Part shown: positions 1-10,644 of the stretch, one piece after another
Position numbering within the stretch: position 1 is the first letter of the stretch
Layout: each line of letters starts with the position of its first letter
The notes under the pieces: model-generated
Seen by the model: the letters and a program-made list of their open reading frames with translations, nothing else
Database searches by the model: none
Told to the model about the DNA's origin: nothing
Made by a program: the position numbers and the translations under genes
Assembly (NCBI RefSeq): GCF_034702125.1
Contig: NC_085871.1
Coordinates: forward strand, 33,791,248-33,855,247
Source: Engraulis encrasicolus
Lineage: Eukaryota > Chordata > Actinopteri > Clupeiformes > Engraulidae
Length of the DNA: 64,000 bases
Reading direction: 5' to 3'

Positions 1-2
1 CT

Positions 3-359
3 TTGCCTATCCGAGGTGCAATCACCTGCAGCACCACCCATGTTGTTTATTTAATACGCTGCCCCTGTGGCTTGGCATATGTGGGCAAGACAACACGGGA
101 ACTGCGCACTCGAATCAGTGAACACCGTAGCACAATCAGGACCGGCGATGAAAAAAGCCCTGTAGCCGCCCACTTCAAAAGTGCCGGTCATAACGTAAGT
201 GCGCTCAGATATATAGGCGTGGAACGTGTGGATAGGTCACCAAGAGGCGGTGACAGAGGAAAAAGATTACTCCAACGTGAGACGTTTTGGATCCACTATT
301 TGAACACAATGTCTCCTAATGGTCTTAACGAAGAATTTGACATCAAGCCATTCTTGTAA
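3..359 (+). CDS. GIY-YIG endonuclease domain, C-terminal end of Penelope-like ORF (partial)
   Basis: The frame is open from the first bases of the window and ends at a TAA. In retroelements of this class the GIY-YIG nuclease nicks target DNA for reverse transcription. Visible signatures are a YLIRCPCG segment followed by AYVGKTTRELRTRISEH, which matches the GIY-YIG core in spacing (degenerate Y-L-I and Y-V-G, then the R and H positions). About 45 residues later comes a QRETFWIHYLNTMSPNGLNE segment, typical of the C-terminal end of these polyproteins. The cysteine pair (RCPC) before YVGKT is also typical of Penelope-like copies. No stop or frameshift is seen, so this part could be recently active. 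The reverse transcriptase lies upstream, outside the window. The ATG at position 3 is probably not the true start. Confidence 0.8.
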   Translation: MPIRGAITCSTTHVVYLIRCPCGLAYVGKTTRELRTRISEHRSTIRTGDEKSPVAAHFKSAGHNVSALRYIGVERVDRSPRGGDRGKRLLQRETFWIHYLNTMSPNGLNEEFDIKPFL

Positions 360-394
360 CTCTTGTAATTATTGTCATACCCCCATGCCTAACA

Positions 395-413
395 CCCCCC
401 CCCCCCCCCCCAG

Positions 414-447
<34 letters not shown>

Positions 448-457
448 ACACATACAC
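395..457. repeat. C-run followed by CA microsatellite
   Basis: A run of 17 C at 395-411 is followed by (AC)n with two AT interruptions. It lies inside the 3' UTR of the Penelope-like element. Confidence 0.95.
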
Positions 458-837
458 CACCAATTTGGGGGTATTGTTTTGTGGATGCAGGTGCCCAAAA
501 ATTGTTCCACTGAACTATGAAAATATGATCAATGTGATAGGTGAATCACTGGGTGTTTTTTAATATGCAATGTCTTGTGCTTATCCATCCTTTTTTGTTG
601 TTTATTTTCATTTTCGAATATCATGATCACTTTATTTTTCTGATTGTAACCGGTTACATCTTTGAACTATGTGGCGTTTAACTTCTGTGGAAGAGTCAGC
701 TGTGAATTTATATGCTGACCCATTTGCTGTTGGACTACCAGCACAGCTGATTGTCAGCCTATCAGCTGTGGACTTTGGCTGATCAGCTGACTGTAGAATG
801 TTTTAAAATGACCCACTCAATGCCATGTTCACACTTT

Positions 838-869
838 GCCTGATGAAGACCTGAAGGTCGAAACGTTGC
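838..869 (+). ncRNA. Hammerhead ribozyme-like motif in Penelope 3' UTR
   Basis: The core reads CTGATGA (840-846), then a stem GACC/GGTC (848-851 with 856-859) closed by a TGAA loop, then GAAA (860-863) and ACGT (863-866). This is the hammerhead order: CUGAUGA box, stem II, GAAA box, stem III. ACGU is self-complementary, as expected of the very short stem III in dimer-acting hammerheads of Penelope-like elements. GC at 838-839 can pair with GC at 868-869 as the start of stem I, which puts the predicted cleavage after T867. One extra A (847) lies between the CUGAUGA box and stem II, and it is also present in the second copy. Activity cannot be judged from sequence. Confidence 0.65.
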
Positions 870-990
870 TCGATTAAATCATAAAATATAGACAAGCAGT
901 GTCGCGGACTTCTCTTTTCACTTGGATTTACTCTCATTGTCCTGCACCTGGCCCATCGGGTGGGATGTGCACACATCTACTTCTCTGAAC

Positions 991-1639
991 TTGAGGTAAT
1001 AATACACCATGAACTTATCGGACACAAATAGATCTCAACACATTACCATTTGATCATTCGATGTTTTAAACTAGCTCGGTAAGCTACGTTGAGCATTTTC
1101 AGGGGTGATAGTGAAAAAAAATCCTGAGCCTGAACTTTTTTCCTGGTCGGGGAGGGGGGGCCGGGGGACGACGGGACATACTGCATATGAGACGTAATGT
1201 AGGCCTTATTATTATTCAAACACATTATTCAAACATTTAAGATAATGTTTTCATTTTTGCATTATTTCTATAGTGTTATTCACGAAAACACAGATCATCT
1301 CCCTGTTGGTAGGCTACAGCACTTGGCTGAAAGAAACTGACCACCACGTTCAATTCTAGCTGTAAAAACGAATACCAACGTATGCAGTTAGAAATGCATT
1401 CTAGGCTTGTGATGTTGCAGTAGAGTTATTGAGGTGGGTATTGAACCAATGCAACATTTCAACACCAGAATGCATTTCTGAAAACATGGTGCATATTTTA
1501 CCACATTGAATTAACTGAAAGCTACATATGTAGCAGCCATACCAAGACAGGTCAGTAGGAGGCAATACTACTCCAAAGTACAGTAACTACACTCTGTCCA
1601 AAATAGAGGAGGTGATTACCAATTAATTGAGCAATACTT
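991..1639. other. Unassigned non-coding DNA
   Basis: No coding exon, RNA gene or repeat boundary could be recognised. A short G-rich tract lies near 1150-1170. Confidence 0.5.
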
Positions 1640-2836
1640 TTAACCCATTGGCGCCTGAACCAGTTTTTAGAAAAGGTCCCCAATGCCTGAGGGGTTTTTG
1701 AGATAAGAAAAATTGGTTGAAAACTCCTATGAAAAATTCAATATCTCAGCGTCTGGAACACATAGGGACATGGGACAAATTGCATTTAAAAGGTAAAATC
1801 CTCTCCTTTCACGGGATTATGCTCATTCAGCATTAACACTAACACATATTCCTTAAAAAAATCATATCTCATAATAAAATGATTGAAAAAAAGTTTCATG
1901 TGCTTTCAGGATAATGCTTGATGCTGCTATTTATTATAGGCTATTAGGCTACTATTGCTACTGTCACAATAGCCGACTATAACTAAATCATAATAATCAT
2001 TATTAGGCTATTATACTTATTAGGCAGTCATTTCTGCCATAAATCGGGGGACATTTGTCTGATACAGCCACTTGCTCTCCCACCGGCGAGTATGGCCGTT
2101 TTATTCCTCCAAACGTTATGCAGAGACCGATGAGCAATTTCATATCCTATTTTGAGACGGGGCTCCACTTCGAGCTGGATGTGTGGCCGCGCGTCTATAA
2201 TTCGCATGTCTACCGTTGTCTGCCTCACCAATAGGTTATCACCATATCCGAAAGTTCCTCAGTGAAAATATTCTGAAATATATTTGAAGGACGTGCTTCC
2301 AGATATTGGCACCTTCGCCAATTGCCCTGAGTGTCGGAGTGAAGTTTTGGTAACGTCGGGGGCGAAATCTGACTGTTTATTTGGAAGCCACTTGCCCACC
2401 TCTTCATGCGGCCGCGGCAAATCACACTCCTGCTCTCTATCTAAATGGTCTTCAATCATATTTCCTTTCCTCGATTAAAATCTCTTCATTACCTTTCAAC
2501 TGAACATCATGTTAGCTGTAACAGCGTGTCTTGCGAACCACAGCCTTCTTGTTCTTCTTTTTTTGCCTGTGTGAAATGGCTAAACAACCCACGTCTGCAG
2601 AAGCAAGCATGGTTGATTGCGTTTGACATTTTTGTCGACGAATCAAACTTTTTTTTTTTGCTACATGATCTTTTAAAAAATCGAGAACACCCACCTCTTG
2701 TGTATTTGAACAAAACATTGTGCATTGCATCTCCTATGCGTCTTGAAAATATTGACAAATCAATAATGTTGCGTTTTGCAACAACCGGCGTCAGGGCCAA
2801 TGTTGCATAACGCAACAACCGGCGTCAATGGGTTAA
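1640..2836 (-). mobile_element. piggyBac-like element with TTAA target duplication
   Basis: TTAA occurs at 1640-1643 and 2833-2836, immediately outside inverted termini: CCCATTGGCGCC on the left and, read inward on the minus strand, CCCATTGACGCC on the right (one mismatch in 12). The right subterminal region carries a 16-bp direct repeat (GCAACAACCGGCGTCA at 2777-2792 and 2812-2827). TTAA duplication, CCC termini and subterminal repeats are typical of piggyBac elements. The 1.2-kb interior has only broken frames on the minus strand, so the copy is defective or non-autonomous. Confidence 0.8.
2028..2459 (-). pseudogene. Possible remnant of piggyBac-type transposase N-terminal part
   Basis: Three overlapping minus-strand frames lie inside the TTAA-flanked element. 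One has an acidic start, then GKWLPNKQSDFAPDV and later KYISEYF; the next frame continues FTEELSDMV. The spacing of W, F-P, F-x-x-x-F-x-x-EL resembles the beginning of the DDE_Tnp_1_7 domain of piggyBac transposases, but the reading frame changes between the parts and no catalytic D residues are visible. The identification is tentative and rests partly on the element's ends. Confidence 0.35.
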
Positions 2837-4821
2837 ATGACATGACATTTGCTGCAAGCTGATAAGTTTCATTTTCATTGGGACATTGCTCATATAACTT
2901 GTATAGGCTACTGGACATACGTTTAGATAGCCTACTCGTGGCCCCAGGGTCTACCGATAACCACAGATTGTTTAAGGGCTGTGCTATAACCCCTGCCTTT
3001 CCGTTGTAGGGAAACGCCCTTTAATTACCGGTACATGATATTTAGGGCACAAGCGCATGATTGGCTACATGCAGGCCCACGTTCACATCGCATATTTCGA
3101 CTACACGGATGACAGAACCAGTGGTTATTACGGACAGGACAGTATATATAGCCTGTGTGACTACTGCGCGACTTTCGCATTGGGTTGTAGTCAATTAAAA
3201 TACATGAAAATCACTCGCGTGTACACACGCCCATTACAATGTACGAGTTGAAAAGATAACAGAAAGCAACAAAAACAAAGACAGGACCGAATTAAGCTAC
3301 ATGAAAATAGCACAGGGCGTGAAGATAAGATGAACATTCACTGCATGTCTAGGTGACACCGTGGTGGCCACATGAACGCAAGCCAAGTATTTGAAGTTCA
3401 TGAGAGTCTGATATTGATAATTGCCCCCTGCCCGAGAGTAGGGATTAAGTAGCCCAGAGCGTGCAGACAATACAACCTGTGCATCGTGCGTGGAATAACT
3501 GGATTCGATTACGCAGAAGGGCTACGACAGGGAGCGCGCGAGAGAGAAAGGCTGTGTGAACCTGTGCGAGGCTGTTTGGGGGTTTTCACAGAGCGCGTTG
3601 GTTTAGTCAGCATAACTAATATAAACATCTCCCTGAAATCAGTTTGACACGTGGTTTGTCAGGAATGACGCAAAACACCATCCCTCAATCAACAGTAGAC
3701 CAAAATCCACAAACTCAGCTCACACTAGCCTACAAGGGGTGTAGGCTAACTAGGCTTGCCAAACATTAGCGATCCAAGCATTCCATTGTCATTTGGACAT
3801 GTCGCAATGGTAGCCGCTATTCCAATGCAGACCACATTTACGCACTAGAACTACACCTAGAAAAAAAGTATCATGACGGGCATAGCATAGCCTACCGTTT
3901 TGAGCATACAGACTTTTTTTGAAAGAACGTCCATCTCCATCAAAGTTTGTCAACATTGCGCAGTCATTTAGCGCACGTAAATGAGGAAAATAGACGAACC
4001 TATTTCAAACATATACTCTCACTGAGCCCGTTTATGCGCATCAATAAGCCGTTTATGGTCAGGTTTTTGGAGTAACCTGCGCAAGGCAAAATCATTCGGG
4101 CCCAAGCCAACATGCCACAGTGGGCAAATTAATAACTAAATGGCCTTACCTTCAAACGTTTTCTTGATCACAGAATTTCACTAAAAAGTTATAGTATTCC
4201 GACATCCACACGGTTCAACACACCCATCACAACTAGCAAGCCATGTGGATTTGTGCTAACAATAGTTGCTAATTTTTATCGGAATCCAAATGGTCTAGAC
4301 TTGGCCTATAGTACTTTCTTCCGTTTCTTCAGTATAACGAGATGCCATTTTTGGATTTGCCTCCGTCGACAGTGAAAATATCTGAGAAGGGTAACCAGTA
4401 GGGGCCTAGAACTCTCTTTACTGTGCATACTGACAGCCAATCTACTTCTCCTTTCACTAGAACTAGAAGACTGCCGCCAGTGATGTGGTGAGTGACTCAA
4501 GAGCAAGACGTAACAAATTGATACATTTTTCAGTAAGATGTCGGGATGATACAATTATGGGCTGCTGCTCATTTGGGTTCCTTTCGCGTCTCTTACAACA
4601 GGCTGTTGCGCGCTCATTTATTTTCACCATACATTAATGAAGGCCTACGCGATAGTTTATTATTTTATTAATTTTGGGGAAATTATTATTTTATTTTTTT
4701 CTACAGCCACGCTACGCCGGATTTCCGGCGCGGCGCCGGACTGCTATCACCCCTGCATTTTACAGAACCAGATAGTCACACGCTATTATCAGACCACTAC
4801 TGTAGGTGTAGAATGAAATTG
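2837..4821. other. Unassigned non-coding DNA
   Basis: No exon or RNA gene could be recognised. A GC-rich near-palindromic segment lies at about 4714-4740 (CCGGATTTCCGG followed by CGGCGCCG). CG dinucleotides are more frequent in 3500-4100 than in the flanks, but there is no clear CpG island. Confidence 0.45.
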
Positions 4822-5733
4822 CTGCCCCAATTTCTAATAAGACACATGCCATTAAAAACGAGACATTTGGGAGCTTTGGAAGTCTTTGAGTAGCTTACTT
4901 AATAGATGGGAATGACACCGAGTCTACCAAGCTAGTGGCTAGCTAACCTGTCGTCAACAACACAGAGGTAGGTTAGAAACAAAAAACTAGGGTTAGAAAC
5001 AAAAAACTAACATCAAAAAGATAACTAGCTCCTTTATATGGCGGTGGGATCGATAGTCTGGCTAGTGGGAGCGACAATCAGGGAAAGTTATGGGTATACA
5101 GCTTGCTAGCTAACACCGAACATGCCATGTTGACAACAATCATAAATATAACCATTTAACAAGCCCCAAATTGCTCGACATTTCGCTGATTGATCAAGGA
5201 GGGCCATGTGGTTGAAAACGAGACATTTTTGAACTGTATAAGTGAAAACACGATTTATTAGGAAACTTGTTTGTGGCTGTGGTCATCACACGAATTCACT
5301 GCTACGACGGCTGGAAGTTGCCGCTTAACAAGGAGGCCCTCGCTAGTGGCTAGCTAACCTGTCGTCACAGAGCTAGGTATCCAGCCTTGTATTATATGCC
5401 TGCCCCAAATTCTAATAAGATCCATGTCATTAAAAACTTACTAAATAGATGTGAATGACACCTAGTGTACCGAGCTAGCGGCTAGCCATGTATTAGTTAT
5501 GGGTATACAGCTAGCTAGCTAACACCGAACATGCCATGTTGACAACAATCATAAATATAACCATTTAACAAGCCCCAAATTGCTCGACATTTCACTGATT
5601 GATCAAGGAGGGCCATGTGGTTGAAAACGATGCATTTTTGAACTGTATAAGTGAAAACACGATTTATTAGGAAACTTGTTTGTGGCTGTGGTCATCACAC
5701 GAATTCACTGCTACGACGGCTCGAAGTTGCCGC
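4822..5733. repeat. Direct tandem duplication, unit about 0.4-0.5 kb
   Basis: The block 5089-5325 recurs almost exactly at 5498-5733. It includes a shared run from ACACCGAACATGCCATG to the GAATTCACTGCTACGACGGC segment, an offset of 408-409 bp. The preceding part, about 4822-4972, recurs in shortened form at about 5400-5490, and GCTAGTGGCTAGCTAACCTG occurs near 4930 and 5341. This is one local duplication with later small deletions. No coding content is evident. Confidence 0.85.
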
Positions 5734-5886
5734 CTCGCCTACAAAGGGGCGTGTCGCGTGTACGTTGTGAAAGACAGCTGTGACGTTACACAGAAGTGTG
5801 TGGGGATTGGTTGTTTGCCATCCAATTGCGTGACGTTGAGTGCTGAAGCAACCGTTTATCCCGCCCACACTGCTGCCCAGCCCTCC

Positions 5887-5925
5887 TAGACCCTGGTACA
5901 GCTTTTTGCTGTACGGGTCTGGCTG
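5887..5925. repeat. Short hairpin
   Basis: AGACCCTGGTACAGC, a TTTTT loop, then GCTGTACGGGTCT form an almost perfect stem of about 13 bp with a 2-nt bulge. It could be the end of an old MITE or a foldback remnant; no partner end was identified. Confidence 0.6.
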
Positions 5926-6640
5926 CGCTAGGCTAATATGGGAGGCCTTGTCATGAGAAAGTATGGGACCCCCTGGCTTACATCGAAGTGCTGTTCTGCA
6001 TGCTGAATAAAAGGTATGTCGGACTTACTTATGGGCAGTCCAACATGTTTCTCAGTCCCTGTGAGCTCACTTGTATCATTCTATAGGTTATGACCTACAG
6101 GCAGTCTTCTCTTACTTGGAGAATACGCCTTTGCTTTGTTCAATACTTTTAAATATTTGAGTCTTTCTATTGATTTTAAGGCCGACGTATTTTGTCAAGC
6201 ACCTCATTTATGACTCGGCTGGGTGTGGTCCTTACACATTCTTATTCCCTGATGACCTCCAACAAATCGCAGCATCTGTCCGAATGGTGTTAAGGTTGTT
6301 CAGCAGTTCGAAGATATTGACGCTCTCCCTGCTGGAGATGTCCAATATGGTTGGAGCGGTGCAGTTCAAAATCAAAGACAGGGTTAGCCATGACCTCTTA
6401 AACACAACCCCTACTATAAGTTTACTATAGACAGATACTGTAATTAGGCCTATCTCCATGACAAAGATTATGTTTTGTATTTCTGGTTGGTTTTACTGTA
6501 CTCTCTTTCTCACCTCAAACAGTTCATTTTCAAGATGGGACAGACATAACTTATGGGGTAACACATTTTGTTGCTTAGAACAAATTAAATTATTTTGTAA
6601 TGATCCGTATCACCTTCTGAATCCATGAATGTTTGAGATT

Positions 6641-6827
6641 GCATTACATTACTTTGCAACTATTATTTTTCAGGGTATTGGTTACAATCCCTGGAGCAAT
6701 GTGGGGTTAGGTGCCTTGCTCAAGGGCACTTCAGCCATGGATGCAGATGTAGGGAGAGGTCAGGGGGGATTCGAACAGGCAACCCTATTGAAAGACCAAC
6801 TCTCTAACCACTAGGCCACGGCTGCCC
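6641..6827 (-). mobile_element. tRNA-derived SINE, family A
   Basis: Read on the minus strand it begins GGGCAGCCGTGGCCTAGTGG (tRNA-like A box) and has a B-box-like GTTGCCTGTTCGAATCCCCC. It continues with a conserved body (GCCCTTGAGCAAGGCACCTA, then CCACATTGCTCCAGGGA) and ends in a TGTAATGC-like tail. Related copies lie at 12358-12574, 28343-28539 and 58056-58205, so the family is well represented. Confidence 0.85.
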
Positions 6828-7076
6828 TGAGATATTCTGGGAAAGGGCCAGGAGGGATTTGAGCTGCCTTGGTGGTGGTCTACTCTATCTGTCTCCTGTA
6901 ATCAGGGGTGTAGTGGGCGCGGTACGCTGGGGTACGCAGTCCATCCATTTCTCCTGAAGTGAGATTTAAAAAAAAAAATCTGCCCATGTTTGAATACAAA
7001 AAGGAATGCTCACAAAGCAGTATTGCAGGTGATTGACCAAACAGATGGAAACGGAGAAGCAATGACGGTAGATTAA

Positions 7077-7408
7077 AGGGACACTGTGCAGGAAATGGAC
7101 AAAAAAGGTACTGCAACTATGCTGCTTATTGAAATTGGGCTGCCTATTGCCAAATTTGATCTTTATATGAAAGTTTACTAAGTATTAAACAAATATTTTC
7201 TAGTATGGTCCAAGTACAGTCATTTGGCTATTTTTGGAAAATGGACCATGGAGAAGATCCCCCTTTTCATGTATGAAAAGTGCAATTTTTCCAGTCATAA
7301 TACTTAGGATTTGATGCTGGTGGTCAGTATTCATGAAAAAAGTAACATTAGTGAATGGACAGCATGAATTCTGGAAATAAACAACTAAAAATCTCACACA
7401 GTGTCTCT
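7077..7408 (+). mobile_element. TTAA-flanked MITE, AGGKRCACTGTG family, copy 1
   Basis: TTAA at 7073-7076 and 7409-7412 flank an inverted terminal repeat: AGGGACACTGTG at the left and CACAGTGTCTCT at the right. The interior matches 58245-58554 along its length, including GGAGAAGATCCC, TTTTCATGTATGAAAAGTGC and GCATGAATTCTGGAAATAAA. A truncated inverse copy lies at about 12585-12799. The TTAA target fits Kolobok- or piggyBac-type transposition; the superfamily is not certain. Confidence 0.75.
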
Positions 7409-7867
7409 TTAAGGACAGTTGGGGGTTTGACATGATAAGTTGCCTAATTATTTGATGACATTAAAAATCGCGTATCCCCACTTTAAAAATCCCCACTACA
7501 CCACTGCCTGTAATGTGTTAGTGGAAAATGTCTATCATGTCCTTGAATGTTGGGATGTTAATTTAAAAAAAGTTATTTCCAGTGAACAGCAAGGAGTTGG
7601 AATTTGCTTGCTACCGCTACGATTACCATGCATGCAGCCTTGTGTGAAGTGGGTGCTCATAGGCTACTGTGAAATGATCAAGGCACAATGCATGATACTG
7701 TAGCATTCATCTACAAGGCAGATAGCCAATGAGACGCTTCTCAAAAATACTCATCGAATCGCCTTGCGATGTCGGCAGCAAGTGAGATAGTGTGGAGGTA
7801 TACCTATGCAATTCCTCGAAGGAAATGTGTGGTTTACGATGGCCCATGGTCATATTACAGATGTCTT

Positions 7868-8030
7868 CATAAAAGTAAGAGTATGCACATCCCACCTCTC
7901 TGAGGCCAGGTGCAGGACAAAGTAGATGTTCGCACACTGTGGCTCCGCTTTGAAAATGTATTCAGGTCATACAACGTTTAGACCCAACAGGGTCTTCATC
8001 AGGCGGAGCCACAGTGAGCGGACATCTACT
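7868..8030 (-). mobile_element. Penelope-like element 3' end fragment, minus strand
   Basis: On the minus strand this holds CTGATGA (8002-7996), a 5-bp stem GACCC/GGGTC with a TGTT loop, and AAACGTTG. Then comes GTCCTGCACCTGGCC and GGTGGGATGTGCA, the same order as in the element at 1-990. The hammerhead-like core is flanked by a 28-bp imperfect inverted repeat (7921-7948 with 8003-8030, two mismatches). The base expected to be the G of GAAA is T (position 7980), so this copy should be inactive as a ribozyme. No ORF is left. Confidence 0.75.
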
Positions 8031-8814
8031 CTTTTCCCATATTACAGATGTATCATTTGGCATACAGTATAGCCCATAGCCAATCATATCAGTTGTATCT
8101 ATTCAAACAAACCGCAAGCTTCCGTTTGTCAACCACGGCATCCTCCCACCCCTCCCCACTCTCTGACTGATTCCCTATAGCTCAGGCCCTTGTTTTTGGT
8201 GGATAATCTTTCAGGTCAGAAGAATGATCATGCAAAGCAACATGGAATTTCCCCTAGGCTACACAGCAAGCACATTCCAGCTTGAAACGGTCCACCGGGC
8301 AGAATGGTGTGCACTGAGAAGAAGAGGCCATATTATTCATTCATCTCAGGTGGTGGTAGAACGGCCAAAATCCCTGCCAGGATCGCCAATGATGAGTTGC
8401 GTAGAGATAAGCGGTATTATGTGTCAAAACTTGCCCTCGTAGGACACTCAAGCACAATCAAAGGTATTGTGCGTCAGCCAACCCAGATGTTTCTCTGAAA
8501 GACTTCAGCCTGATTCATGAATCTCTCCCGGCCAATTTTTCTCCAGCCAAAGTAATTAGTCTGAGATGAAAAAAATAGCAATGAAAGAATGTCAGCCAAG
8601 CCCTTAAGAGGATACTTTTTAAAATGTGATTTTAGCATAATTAGAGTGTAGTGTTTCAGGAGGACGATGATTTGGGTAAAGACAGACAAATTACCGTTTT
8701 GTGCGTTTTAACTTTTCACTCTCTCTCTGAGAATCATCAAAGCTCTCTAAGAGGAAGACTAGGAGTTTCTACCGTAGGCTCCATCCCTCGCTGACAGTGA
8801 GCTGAAACAAACAT

Positions 8815-8819
8815 CTCTT

Positions 8820-8852
<33 letters not shown>

Positions 8853-8920
8853 GTCTGTGTGCATGTGTGCGTGTGTGAGAGCGTGCGTGTGTGTGTGTGT
8901 TTTCTGGTGAATCATCTCCA
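8815..8920. repeat. CT microsatellite grading into GT-rich repeat
   Basis: (CT)n to about 8852 passes into interrupted TG/CG repeats up to about 8900. Similar GT/CG mixtures occur at about 9212-9304. Confidence 0.9.
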
Positions 8921-9494
8921 CAGGCTTATGAAACGTCCTAGTCTGCTCAATTAGCTCACGTAATGAGCATTTGAAACGACCCTTTTTTGTTCATTCAGCC
9001 ATCCGATCAAACACACATCTCACGCAAACATGCATGCACGCACGCATGTATACGTACGCACACACATGCACGCACACCAGTGGGTGTCTAATCAAGATGA
9101 ATCCGCCACATGAAGCGGACCGGTCGGTGGCTGTGAGCATTTGCTTTGTTTTCCCTCATTTCTCGTCCTGTTTGACAACTTAATTGCCATTGCAAGGAAC
9201 CCTGGGGGTGGTGCGTGCGTGTGCGTGCGCACGCGTGTGTGTGTGTGCGAGTGTAAGTGTAGGCTATGTGTACTGTATGTATGTGTCTGCGTGTGTGCGT
9301 GCGTGATAGGCTGGAGGCTGAACTTGAGACTAGAGTCTAGGAATGCTCTGACAGCTCAGTTTACCGGTGGACACTCCCTGTGCATCTTCCTCTAGGCACT
9401 GACATGAGCGCTGCGCGGAAAATGTCCTGGCGCTAAGTAAGCTGTGATCGTGATAAACAAAAGCCATTAGCAGGCTCATCGACAGGATAGGAGG

Positions 9495-9605
9495 GGTAAA
9501 CGGGTCAGTTGTCCTAGGTCCAGGGAGAGGGGAGCCCAGAATTGGGTCCTTATTAAAATTAGTTGTATTGAGAAGGGGGCCCAGGCCTTTCAGATGATTT
9601 TGTAT
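9495..9605. repeat. Dispersed repeat fragment, pair with 54900-55045
   Basis: GGGGTAAACGGG, AGAATTGGGTCC, TATTGAGAAG and GGCCCTGG occur here in the same order as on the minus strand of 54900-55045, so both belong to one interspersed family. The ends are not defined; the GGGCCC-rich composition resembles old hAT-type MITEs. Confidence 0.55.
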
Positions 9606-9717
9606 TGGCCCTGGCCATAAACATACAGTGTGTGGTGATGGTGAGTAGGCCTAGGATTTAAGGAAATTGAACACAGGCTAGCAGTCCCAGGGAACGAATA
9701 TACATAGGACACTGTAA

Positions 9718-9901
9718 CACTGTAAAAAAAAAAAAAAAAACAGTTGTCTCAGAATTCCATTGCAGCTCCATGTTCAAACAACACACACCACTCCACACAA
9801 CTTACAATAAAGTTTAAAAAAAAATAAAGTTTATAGCTAAATAAATCAACTATAAGTTATCATGACTTATCACTGACTTATCACTGCTCATTTTTACAGT
9901 G
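9718..9901. mobile_element. Probable short MITE with CACTGTAAAA termini
   Basis: CACTGTAAAAA at the left and TTTTTACAGTG at the right form an inverted repeat around an AT-rich 184-bp body that includes a run of 17 A. TA occurs just outside the right end, but the left end has an extra A, so the target duplication is not clean. Confidence 0.5.
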
Positions 9902-10372
9902 TAGATGGACAACTTGAGCTAAGGTGTGTCTGTGTGGTTTCTTTGGAGGAAGGTAAGGGTGTTTATCCATGCAGAGAGTATCTGTGGATACAAACTGCAA
10001 AGATGGCGTGATGACCATATGGACTGTCTGACAAGGTAGGTGGGGTGGTGTTGTGCCATCCTGGGCCACTGTGCGGTAGCTATGGATATGAGAGCTGGGG
10101 CAATTGCTCAGATGGACCAGCAGTATAATACAGAGAGGGGGTGGGGGGTGGGAGGAAAGAGAAGTGGGAGGAAGAGATGGGAAGAAAGAGAAGACAAAGA
10201 TACGTAGAGGAAAAGAGAGAGGGACATTAAAAGACAGTGGAGAGGGAGAGGTAGAAAGAGCGAGGCCTGTGATCGGACGGCTGAAAGAGTTAGCCTCGGG
10301 CAGCATACATCCTTCACCCTTTCTCACATCAGTGTGCATGTCTGCAAAGGGCCTTAGAGATGTAATAATGCT

Positions 10373-10374
<2 letters not shown>

Positions 10375-10427
<53 letters not shown>

Positions 10428-10456
10428 GAGAGAGAGAGAGAGACAGAGACAGAGAC
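10375..10456. repeat. CA then GA/CAGA microsatellite
   Basis: (CA)n at 10375-10425 is followed by (GA)n and GAGACA units. The upstream 10130-10260 region is purine-rich. Confidence 0.95.
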
Positions 10457-10644
10457 TACGGATGGATGATCACTCTCAGGATGGATGACTCAAAAAATGA
10501 ACACAACTGCGGAGTACTCTGAGATGAGTGGGCCTATTCAACACAAGATGTCAAGATCTCAAGATGTAATGAGTTTGAAATACACATCTGATACAGCCGA
10601 TAGGATTTGCATTCCAACTGATGCAACAGGACTGTAGATATTGC

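Larger units (their letters stand above)
1..990 (+). mobile_element. Penelope-like retroelement, 3' part (GIY-YIG end plus 3' UTR)
   Basis: The fragment starts outside the window. It has the end of an ORF with a GIY-YIG-type nuclease domain (see the entry at 3-359), then a 3' UTR containing a C-run, a CA repeat and a hammerhead-like motif at 838-869. It ends with a segment (about 939-980) that recurs on the minus strand at 7868-7912, which marks this as a repeat family. GIY-YIG domains C-terminal to the reverse transcriptase, and hammerhead motifs, are known features of Penelope-like elements. The exact 3' boundary is a guess from the extent of similarity between the two copies. Confidence 0.8.

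Noticed and set aside
2507..2818. A 103-codon minus-strand frame starting at the piggyBac-like terminus
   Set aside because: It begins within the terminal and subterminal repeats and shows no recognisable domain; it is likely a chance frame.
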